From Solen grandis (taxonomy: Eukaryota; Mollusca; Bivalvia; Adapedonta; Solenidae), in NCBI GenBank assembly GCA_021229015.1, contig CM037777.1, positions 64,682,219 to 64,746,218 of the forward strand: a DNA stretch of 64,000 bases. Direction: 5' to 3'. Positions 34,645-44,870 of the stretch are shown here, piece after piece (position 1 is the stretch's first letter; each line of letters begins with the position of its first letter). Made by a program: the position numbers and the translations under genes. A model generated the notes under the pieces. It had not been told where the DNA came from. It saw nothing but the letters and a program-made list of their open reading frames with translations, and ran no database searches.

Positions 34645-36690
34645 TTGGTCTTGGTTTACACCAAATTGAGGCTGATATAGGAACTGCAGGTCATTATTGG
34701 TCTACACCAAAATAAGGCTGATATAGGAACTGCAGGTCATTATTGGTCTACACCAATATAAATCTGATATAGGAACTGCAGGTCATTATTGGTCTACACC
34801 AAAATAAGGCTGATATAGGAACTGCAGGTCATTATTGGTCTACACAAATATAAGGCTGATATAGTAACTGCAGGTCATTATTGGTCTAAACCAATATAAG
34901 GCTGATATAGGAACTGCAAGTCATTATTGGTCTACACCAATATATGGCTGATATAGGAACTGCAGGTCATTATTGGTCTACACCAATATAAGGCTGATAT
35001 AGGAACTGCAGGTCATTATTGGTCTACACCAAAATAAGGCTGATATAGGAACTGCAGGTCATTATTGGTCTACACCAATATAAGTCTGATATAGGAACTG
35101 CGGGTCATTATTGGTCTACACCAATATAAGGCTGATATAGGAACTGCAGGTCATTATTGGTCTACACCAATATAAGTCTGATATAGGAACTGCAGGTCAT
35201 TATTGGTCTACACCAATATAAGGCTGATATAGGAACTGCAGGTCATTATTGGTCTACACCAATATAAGTCTGATATAGGAACTGCAGGTCATTATTGGTC
35301 TACACCAATATAAGGCTGATATAGGAACTCGCGGTCATTATTGGTCTACACCAAATAAGGCTGATATAGGAACTACAGGTCATTATTGGTCTACACCAAT
35401 ATAAGTCTGATATAGGAACTGCAGGTCATTATTGGTCTACACCAATATGTCTGATATAGGAACTGCAGGTCATTATTGGTCTACACCAATATAAGTCTGA
35501 TATAGGAACTGCAGGTCATTATTGGTCTACACCAATATAAGTCTGATATAGGAACTGCAGGTCATTATTGGTCTACACCAATATAAGTCTGATATAGGAA
35601 CTGCAGGTCATTATTGGTCTACACCAATATAAAGCTGATATAGGAACTGCAGGTCATTATTGGTCTACACCAATATAAGTCTGATATAGGAACTGCAGGT
35701 CATTATTGGTCTACACCAATATAAGGCTGATATAGGAACTGCAGGTCAGTATTGGTCTACACCAATATAAGGCTGTTATAGGAACTGCAGGTCAGTATTG
35801 GTCTACACCAATATAAGGCTGATATAGGAACTGCAGGTCAGTATTGGTCTACACCAATATAAGGCTGTTATAGGAACTGCAGGTCAGTATTGGTCTACAC
35901 CAATATAAGGCTGATATAGGAACTGCAGGTCATTATTGGTCTACACCAATATAAGGCTGATATAGGAACTGCAGGTCAGTATTGGTCTACACCAATATAA
36001 GGCTGTTATAGGAACTGCAGGTCAGTATTGGTCTACACCAATATAAGGCTGATATATGAACTGCAGGTCATTATTGGTCTAAACCAATATAAGGCTGATA
36101 TATGAACTGCAGGTCATTATTGGTCTACACCAATATAAGGCTGATATATGAACTGCAGGTCATTATTGGTCTACACCAATATAAGCTGATATAGGAACTG
36201 CAGGTCAGTATTGGTCTACATTAGTATAAACTGCAGATCAGTATTGGTCTACAGTAATATATGGCTGATATTGGAACATCACGTCAGTATTGGTCTACTG
36301 TAATATAAGATTGATATTGGAACTGCAGGTCAGTATTGGTCTACATCAGTTTAAATTGCAGGTCAGTAATGGCCTACACCAGTATAAGATTGATATTGGA
36401 ACTCCAGGTCAGTATTGGTCTACTGTAATATAAGATTGATATTGGAACTTAGGTCAGTATTGGTCAACATCAGTTTAAATTGCAGGTCAGTAATGGCCTA
36501 CACCAATATAAGATTGATATTGGAACTGCAGGTCAGTATTGGTCTACACCAATATGAGGCTGTTATTAGAACTGGTCAGTCTTGGTTTACACCAACATCA
36601 GGCTCATTTAGAAAATTAAAGGCTTATATTGAAATTAGGTCAATATTGTTCTTCTAGGATTGATGTAGAAGTTCAGACTCAATATTGTCA
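34645..36690 (+). repeat. 46-bp satellite, about 42 copies
   Basis: Unit: GGTCATTATTGGTCTACACC, AATATAAGGCTGATATAGG, AACTGCA; period 46 (GGTCAT at 34689, 34735, and so on). Each unit contains the inverted repeat TATTGG-TCTACA-CCAATA. The first unit and everything after about 36220 are degraded; the middle is nearly homogeneous with two-unit alternations. Confidence 0.95.
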
Positions 36691-38863
36691 TTATTTAATT
36701 TATAATTTCTTAATAGCATATTAACTATGATATTTTAGAGATACAGTGTTTTACAGTTTGATTTTTAACATGAACGAATATGGGTACATGGTTAAAGTAA
36801 AACCTCAGCTACCAGCTACGTATATATATAAACAGTATGATCATGCTACAATATGCACTTATTATATTTTTATTTAAAAAAATTTTTCCTTTTAAAAAAA
36901 ATGTACTAAACAAATTTTATGATATATTGAACATTAACCGTAGCTTAGATTTTGAATTTGATCAATTACAATAAGCCTCTCTGGCTTTACAATACACTTA
37001 ACTGCAGTGCAATACATGAGCCTTTCAGGTATTTATCGTATAGTTTCACCTGTCTACAATTGTTGTAAGTACTTTCAGAATATTTTTCATGTTCATTCCA
37101 ATTATTCATTGTTTCTGTCTTCCATGTCTTTTCATGATCTTTGTGGCTTGTTTTCCTTATGTCTAAGGTGATAAGGTCTTGATTTACCTTTGGTATTGTT
37201 GTCTGCATTCAAAAGAAATGAATTTGGCTGCAAGTTGTATTTTTCCTCCTCTGTTTTTCAAAGAAAAACGGTACAGTGTTTTGTCATCACTTTGTATGGT
37301 GTCATTGTCGTTGGCGTCAGCATCTTTGTGGTGAAAAACTTTAACCTAGGCCATAACTGCTAAACTATTCAACGTCTGTCATCAAACTTCACATACTTGC
37401 TCACTGCCACAAGGGCTACATTTCTAATCAAGGGCAATAACTTTTCAGTCCATTCTGACCATATTTATCTCCCCTTAATAAACAAAAGCCTAACAGACAA
37501 GTGTTGGCATCCACATGTGCTGCGCTGAATGTTACCTACATGTTCACACAAATATTTGTACACAACTTAACAACATGCAAAGAATGTATTTTCCGCCAAT
37601 CTGCTCAAAGCAAACACAATGTTGACAATTTATTTAATGTCACAGATTACCATATATAAAAGTTTTATCTCTTTAAATTTCTCATGGTTACACCAACATT
37701 CATATACATGTATTAGGTGTCACAAGGTACACAAGAACTACAAACACACCATGCAGAAACAGTTGACCTATCAATTTCCACTTGGTGCTTAGAATTTTCT
37801 AGATTTGAATCCCATTCTGTACACTTTGTATTAACTTTCAGAAAAAAAAAAACAACTTTCAATTGTGATACTAATGTTATGATATATTATTGCAAACCAC
37901 AAAAGGTGCACAATATGTTGAATCTCACTTTGTTACAATTCTTCAAATATGACTCTATACAGATTGTTGTCACAAAATTTCATAGTGTGAGCAGGATGAG
38001 CTCACTTCAGGCCTTCAATTATGTGCATAGAATGTTTATTAGTGAATAAATGAAAAGTGGATTTTTTTTATCGAGACTGTTATTTTTATAAAAGTAAGAA
38101 TTATATTTTGCATTCAAGGTATTAATTGCATTTTAAAATCAGACCCTGATAGCATAATTGAAAGTTATAAAAAAAATGAGGAATTTATGTTTGAGTATAA
38201 TGCATAAAAATGAAAAAAATTATGTTTGAGTATAATGCATAAAAATGAAGGAAATTATGTTGGAACTTATGTTTGAGTATTACAAATTACAAGTTAAGGT
38301 ATAATTCAAACCATGATTAATTTGAAAAAGAATCTTGACCTTAAGCATATATTAAGTGTTTTAAAGGAGAATTTCTCATCTGTTCATCCAATCTATTCAT
38401 CGCATATCATGCACACTGGATGTTTATACGTGAACATGTTCATTCTACTGTATTGTCCCCTCCTAAGGTGTTGGGAATTAAAAATATTTACCTTTATTTT
38501 TGTACCTTATTTCAGATAGACATTTTTAATTTTGTGTGTTTTCTTACTTTCATTATATTTCCTTTCTTCAGCCATCATATGCATAATTCTTTACATGTTT
38601 TAACTGTTCATGAAATGTAGATTCATTTCATCTTAAAAATGCAATTTTTCTTAAAACTTAAATGAAATAAAAATAAAAAATATGATTTTGTTGTATTTTA
38701 TTTGACATAACCTTGATTTATTTCAAATTTCGAAATACACTAGAATAATTACAAATCACAAATCAATCTGTGCTCAGATGCATATAAACCTTTCCTTTCA
38801 GTAGTATCTTTTGTTCAAAAACGTCTGACAAACATTTGGGGCAGCAATGTGTTTTACATCATG
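36691..38863. other. intergenic stretch, no gene seen
   Basis: No exon with supporting splice sites. About 37225-37500 (TGTCATTGTCGTTGGCGTCA; CAAGGGCAATAACTTTTCAG) has the look of a dispersed mollusc repeat but I see no second copy here. Confidence 0.55.
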
Positions 38864-38995
38864 TCAATTGCAGATACACGTTATCTAATATGACTGGCTG
38901 ACCATCGTCGTAACCCATAGAATATATTTTCAATTGCAGATACACGTTATCTAATATGACTGGCTGACCATCGTCTTAACCCATAGTATATATTT
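38864..38995 (+). repeat. 66-bp direct tandem duplication
   Basis: TCAATTGCAGATACACGTTA starts at 38864 and 38930; the two 66-bp copies differ at two or three bases. Confidence 0.9.
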
Positions 38996-39585
38996 CGCTA
39001 TCAATATCATATATATCGTGGAATTTCAAATGGCAAAATTTTATGTTCATGAATATTAATCGGCTACTTACCGATGAATGATATCGTGCGTAGTATTTTG
39101 AAGTCACAAAGTATAAGCTGATTTTCAAAATACAACGCCCCGTTTCATTCGTCAAACGCCCCGTGCTATCTCCGCTACGGATCAATGTCTAATTAAAAAT
39201 CATAAATGAGTATGAAGATTTGCTAATCAAATAACTCGCGCGTTCGATTAAGAAAATTAAGAGTACAGAGCAAAAGGGCAGAATACATGCCGATGCTCGT
39301 CTCCGATACGAACGGGTTAGAAAATGTTGGGAGATTTTGCCATAAAATATATATGTATCCTATGTAACAATGATTTTTACCAGACCAGAAAAAATGAAGA
39401 CAAAACAACGCATGTTATACTGGCCTTTAAGAACGCTCCCTACCGTACTTTTCCTATTACATTTTTGATTCTGATTAATGAGATTACTGATATTTATACA
39501 ACGGGAAAAACAGATTTGTCACATTTTTATAATTTCTTTACAAATTACATATTCACATGACCTCATTTACACAACATCATTTACT

Positions 39586-39655
39586 GTCCTGGTAACCGAG
39601 GTGTTAGAGCGTCTACCCCAGAAGATCATGTGTTCGATTCCTGGCCGCAGAAAAG
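39586..39655 (+). mobile_element. tRNA-like SINE head fragment
   Basis: CTGGTAACCGAGGTGTTAGA...GTGTTCGATTCCTGGCCGC resembles the head of SINE-1, but the body that follows differs. Confidence 0.5.
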
Positions 39656-39890
39656 ATGTTACTGCTATGAATATACACAGGGATCTTTCAGTAGTTGCCC
39701 GATGTCAAGGTAATGTGAGAAAACATGCCGGGCGTGATATCCCTTGTATACATAATACCGCGATACACGTGAATACCGCGAACGCCCGTATAATTATATA
39801 TTACGCACACACAATGTCCCAACTTCCGTTTTCGTCTGCATTTTACATTGCATACCGGCATCCACAATGAATTACGTCGTTCCATTTTTC

Positions 39891-39985
39891 ATATATATCA
39901 TCGTCGAATTCCCGCGGCTGACTTATTCCGTTTACTCATGACATCAGATGTGATGTGAGCCGATGAATTCGACGATGATATATAT
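39891..39985. repeat. 95-bp segment with perfect 21-bp inverted ends
   Basis: Arms 39891-39911 and 39965-39985 (ATATATATCATCGTCGAATT and complement) enclose 53 bp with further short complementarity (CGGCT/AGCCG). Confidence 0.92.
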
Positions 39986-40449
39986 AGAATATTGCACATT
40001 TAAAAAATAGCTTTAATCCACAAATACATAATTTATTTGATGGAAATACTATATATATACAGAGACTTTGCTTTACATGAAACAAAGTTGGAATGCTATA
40101 TTAGAGCAGATTTCATGAAATACGACATGCAACCCATAAGTACCATACAAAGTTGCGTTTATTAAATCATTTGCATTTCACATGGTGCGTGTGTGACTCA
40201 GGGTCCTTTTTTACAAAAAAAAAAAAAAAAAAAATCGTAAGCGAAATTCACAGATATGAAATAGTATTTTCCCTGTGAACATAAGAAAAAGATTTGCTTT
40301 GTATAATGCAATGGAATGGGTCAGCTTTCTTCAAGTTTAATTACGGTGTAACGTTGTAAACTGACCCCCATAGAATAATGACCCCCGGTCATTAAATTAT
40401 ATAGAATAGTGACCCCTTTCTATAAAATACTGACACCCCTTATAAAATA

Positions 40450-41994
40450 ATGACCCCCACAGATTTTATCTATAAAATATTGACCCCACCTAACCTGTTA
40501 CTAATATACTCTATATCAATTCAAGTCACTGTCGTGTTTCAATCGCTTATATTTGTTGCTGTTGTTGTTGCTGCTGCTGCGTCTACAGATGACACAACAA
40601 CAGTATATCTTAGAGCCCCGCTAGGAAGTAAGCGTGCATTTATTGAAAATAAAAGCTAAAATTGTTTTCATTTGTACTTGTCGGTTAAAGGTAACCTAAA
40701 AATAGAGAGAAACGGTATTTAGGATGGATGGTATTTTTGGTTTTGTTCACAAACGGTGTATTATCATCAATAATTAGACATCTAAAATGATTTTGGTCAT
40801 TGATTTTTCTTGAGACATTGAGATCATCCTTTAGAAAGAAAACGTTTTCGAAAGTAAAAAACATTTGGAAACATATTTTATATGCTGGTTCGTCATCAAT
40901 TTTGGGCCTTTATATAACCTATTTTACGGAGAAAATTTATTTATTTGCTTCTCCGTGACATTTTATAAACACTGAAACCTTAAGAAAAGAAAGAGTCACA
41001 TAATGATCTATTAGCATTCTGCCGCAAATCACAATTTTACTGGTCACTCATTCTTATTGTTTGTTGTGTATATTCGATTTCTGTCGTTTAATTATTTTTT
41101 TTTTTTTTTTTTATTTGTTGGTAAAGATACATTTTTCTGGTTTGTTTTCAACTAAAATGGTAACAATTTCATCTGAGTGACGTAAGATAACCTTTGTTCA
41201 TTACACGGTGGCATTGTTCAAAAACAGCGCTCAATGCGCCCACCGGCCCCGCTGGCCTAGTGGTTAGAGCGTCCGCATCGGGTGCGGGAAGTCGTGGGTT
41301 CGATCCCCGGCCGCGACATACCAAAGTCGTAAAAATGGTTGTGTTATAGCTCCCTTGCTTGGCGCTCAGCATATACGGGAAGTTGCACGACTGGTTGGCC
41401 CGGTGTCAGGATAGTGTGACTGGGTGTGGTATCATGCCACATGTCTACGGCGTGATACTTCAGTGTGGCAGCACTATATATGTCTCAAGTAGACATCGCC
41501 TCAAAATGACTGAAACACTGTCGGTGGGACGTTAAACCAAACAAACAAACAAGCTCAATGCGCCAAAAAAGTAATCCAGGCCTTCACTATCGATGCCATC
41601 TCAAAGGTGAAACTGGTTAGAATACAAACCTTTAGGCTTAACTGGTCGTAATCTAAGGGATCGAGCAGTTTACATTCAAAATTAAAGCGATCATTTTGTC
41701 TTAGTGCTAGAGGTAAATGGTGAAGAGTTCTCAAGAAAGCCAAAGAAACGAATTCGGAACCACATTCCAGAAAAGAATCACACACTAATAAACGCTGACC
41801 TATTAGATCCTGCTTTAGTGAATTGTTACGCAGACGAAGCGTTACAATTAAAACGTGACAAAAGTGTAAAGACTGTATATGTGAGGGCTTTTACTAACAC
41901 GCCCTACGATGTAGAGGGGTTGCAGGGGTTATCTGAGGAGGTGGATGCAAATATTTTCAATATTGTATGCGATTGGGGCGATGTCGAAAACTGA
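40450..41994 (+). CDS. hypothetical two-exon gene inside the TIR element
   Basis: Exon 1: up to 40627 (donor GTAAGC, phase 1). It may begin at the ATG at 40450, giving a hydrophobic leader (LIFVAVVVAAAAS) and TDDTTTVYLRAPLG, or it may be an internal exon after the AG at 40588. Exon 2: 41705-41994 (acceptor TCTTAG, needs two bases to complete a codon, so phases match). It encodes a 95-residue tail with a basic stretch (SRKPKKRIRNHIPEKN), INADLLDPALVNCYADEAL and TPYDVEGLQGLSEEVDANIF, then TGA. A polyadenylation signal AATAAA lies at 42201-42206. The 1,077-bp intron contains a SINE-1. I do not recognise the protein; it may be a captured host fragment or element-encoded. Exon 2 looks more convincingly coding than exon 1. 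Confidence 0.4.
41241..41552 (+). mobile_element. SINE-1, full length and youngest-looking
   Basis: 312 bp with clear A-box (GGCCTAGTGGTTAGAGCG) and B-box (GGTTCGATCCCC), ending in (AAAC)n. Perfect 12-bp duplication GCTCAATGCGCC at 41229-41240 and 41553-41564. It sits inside the TIR element 40347-42957 and so postdates it. Confidence 0.95.
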
Positions 41995-43237
41995 TGTTGT
42001 GAAAAATGCACGTAATGAATCAATGGAGAACTAAACAATTTATGCTGAATTTTGTTTAAAACAGCATCTTCGTCATGCTTAAAAAAGTTGTGTGAATTAC
42101 TGCTAGATAGCCTAATATCTAAACAGATGAATTGATGTGATGTTTTATCAAAGGAAACACCCGGGAACTTCTTGTTACAGTTGTACTCCATACAGTTTCA
42201 AATAAAAAGTTCTTTCGTTCTATAAAATCAGCCTTTTTATGCATAAATCTCGCTCATAATAATTTTTGGGATCTTTTTTACCGAACATTAGCCTTTAGAC
42301 TCCCGAACCACCGATAATCGGAACTAGCAATAATTATTTACTCTGCTTTAATTTTCAACGACAATGTGTCATTTACTTAAACAAGATGAAGCAAGCAAGC
42401 AAGCTGCATTTTATTGGCTGTATTATCTATACTAAGAAAAGTATATTTTAAAGAATACAATTATTATTATATCAATATAAGGCATACATGTGTAAATCGG
42501 TTGTGGGGAAGTCCTATGTTTTATGAACTGCGACGCACATGGCAATTAGATGTTCGAATTTAAGGGCTATAACTCTCGAATAGGTGGAGCAAATTCATTT
42601 TTTTATGCACAATTAGGCATCGGTAGTAGTAGGCCTAATCCCTGAAAGTTTAAATCAATTCCGTCCAATAATGAATGAAGAGTTGTGGTCACAAAATACT
42701 GTTGCGCATACGCACGTACAGACTGGTGCCATTACCATATTCTCCTTCGATGCCTATGTAATAAATATACATTACATGGATATAGATTTGGGATAGGGGG
42801 TCGTTATTCTATAGGGGGTCACAATTCTACGCGTGGGTCGTTTTTCTACGTGTGATGGAGTCATAATATTATGACCGGGGAGTCACTATTTCATATTATT
42901 TAATGACCCGGGGGGGGGGGGGTCATTATTCTATGGGGGTCAGTTTACAACGTTACAACGGCATTGTCAGACACTACGTAGAACAACATAATTGCGACTA
43001 TGATCAAATCTTTTCGTACGAAGTTAATTGAAACGGGCCCCAGGGCGTAGCTTGGCTCAACTTGGTAACCCGTGGGGAATTTTGGATATTTGCAAGGCCG
43101 TAGGTACAACTGATTTTGAGGATTTCTTTTCACTGTGAGAATAACCATTTGTGTGTACTTTTAACTGCACACAAGTATGATTTTTGTGCTGTTCTGAGCG
43201 AGAATTTTGACTCTTGTTTATTTCACATTTGCACCAG

Positions 43238-43443
43238 ATGCCAAACTATCGTTAGAAAACACTTTCACCAGTGTGTTTACACTGAAAATGGCTATAGGTA
43301 ATATATTTATTACTCTAACAATGTTACTAATCCCCATTGATGTCCTGTTGACAAAATCCAAAGTAAAAAAGGTAGATTTTAAACATGACATCGTCATATC
43401 GATACAAAAATTACAAGAGCAGAACATACAGTTTCGTGGATGA
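43238..43443 (+). CDS. possible 3'-terminal exon or short ORF with a membrane-like segment
   Basis: After a pyrimidine-rich stretch and CAG at 43235-43237 the frame stays open to TGA at 43441-43443. It reads AKLSLENTFTSVFTLKM, a hydrophobic span (MAIGNIFITLTMLLIPIDVL), then a Lys-rich tail ending QNIQFRG. No donor or upstream partner exon was found, so it may be chance or a fragment of a lost gene. Confidence 0.2.
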
Positions 43444-43675
43444 ATGCATTTGCTTAAGAGCAATCTTACTTTAGTTTTAAATTATTTATTTCCTATTTTG
43501 CTACTCTCAGTCGTAGATAAAATTATTTCCACTAACAACTCTCGCTCCAGCTGCTTTTTGGCCTTTATCCTAAAATCGATTATTATCAAAAAAAAAAATA
43601 AAAAAATAAAAAAATCCCAAAGCGTGTCTTTAAAAAGAATGGTGTAGCCGTTTAGAATATGATCTGAAGCAATAA

Positions 43676-43823
43676 AGGTAAAGTCCCTGTAATATTTTCC
43701 GCTACGTCCTCTTCCAAGATAACCAAGGTACCCTAATGAAACATTAGGAAACCTTGGTCATCTCCGTGAAAGGTCATGAGGTCCGAAATGTAGCGGAACC
43801 ATTACCAGGACTTTACCTTAAAG
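43676..43823. mobile_element. MITE with AAGGTAAAGTCC ends
   Basis: AAGGTAAAGTCCCTGTAATA and TTCCGCTAC recur inverted at 43793-43823. The interior holds the near-palindrome CCAAGGTACCCTAATG...CATTAGGAAACCTTGG. Related copy at 53258-53436. Confidence 0.7.
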
Positions 43824-44411
43824 GTTCTTACCAAATTTATCAACAACCATCGGACCTACAGTCATGTACGTTAAATCCCCGTCACAACAGATTGGCGTCC
43901 TTACTGCGTTCTTACGGCGACACAGGACGCAGTAGAAACGCCATGGACGCCCCAGGTCAGGATGAGAACGCCGAAAATCGTAACGGTGACCCCCAAAGAG
44001 GCTGAAATGTCGCAGGCCAACGGCGACTATTCTGAACTTGCTCAATACCTCCGTCATACCAGACCATCAAATGGCTTTGCGACTGCTTAGGAGAAGGAAG
44101 AGGGCAAGGCGATGAAGATGCTGGGTTAGAGCATAGATCGGTGAAGTCAACAGAAAAAGTTCGGCCGTACGGATTAAATTGTAAAGTAAATGCATTTTAC
44201 AGTCTAACTTTCATGCCTTGGGCACGTTCACCGACTTCACAGCTTTTAGCCCTGGTCATCGGGCTACTTGTATCTATCTAAAGATGGGAGTCTTTCACTC
44301 CGCTTATGGCAGTCCACACCATGGCGCCACGGAATTATACCGCCCTCTCAGGTACCCATTTACACCAGGATGAAGTGAAACAATGCGGGATAAATTTCTT
44401 GTTCAAGGAAA

Positions 44412-44497
44412 TATGAGTGTCCTTCGCAGGACTCGAACCCGGGACTCCTCGATCCAGAAGCGCGTGTCGTACCACTGGACCACTTCTCCCCGAAATT
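44412..44497 (-). mobile_element. tRNA-like SINE head
   Basis: Minus strand: GGGGAGAAGTGGTCCAGTGG, then B-box GGGTTCGAGTCC. The 3' acceptor strand does not pair with the 5' end, so not a functional tRNA. Sequences on both sides (43830-44060 and 44580-44870) are rich in 'AACGCC' and 'CCCCGTCACA' and may belong to one degraded element. Confidence 0.45.
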
Positions 44498-44870
44498 GTC
44501 TTCGATAAAAATGCGTGTCTGCACAACTTGAGAATAGAAAACTAAAACGTTGCAAAAAAGTAGCTGGTCGGTGTGTAATAACCGTGCGAACGCCATTGTC
44601 GTGTTCGAGTCGTCGTAAGCACCCTTAGAACGCAGTGCCATCGCCGTGGGATCGACGATGATTGCCATGAATGCCAAGGGGCCGCAGTGTAAGAGCAATA
44701 AAAACGCAATAAAAAGGCCAGGTCGTAGTGGGAACGCCTTGACCACACGCAGAACGCAATCACAGGACCTCGGTGTGACAGATTTGTGGAAGTTGGATAT
44801 TTCAAAGAAAATTTCAATGGTCTAAAGGCAATACCCCCGTCACACCAGACCGGCCCTCTTATTGCGATCA

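Larger units (their letters stand above)
40347..42957. mobile_element. 2,611-bp DNA transposon-like element with repeat-rich inverted termini and ACGG target duplication
   Basis: The left end (TGTAACGTTGTAAACTGACC...) recurs inverted at the right end, and identity continues with the same runs of 'ATAGAATAATGACCCCC'-type units and 'GGTCATTAAAT' for roughly 70 bp. ACGG flanks both ends directly (40343-40346 and 42958-42961). Both termini carry tandem short units rich in GACCCC. TGT...ACA ends with a 4-bp duplication recall Ginger-class elements (integrase-related); that class is an inference because no transposase reading frame is present. The interior holds a SINE-1 (41241-41552) and a possible two-exon gene (40450-41994). 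It is therefore non-autonomous or has lost its transposase. Confidence 0.7.

Noticed and set aside
34645..36690. CRISPR-like array
   Set aside because: Units are contiguous with no unique spacers, and the DNA is eukaryotic; it is a satellite.
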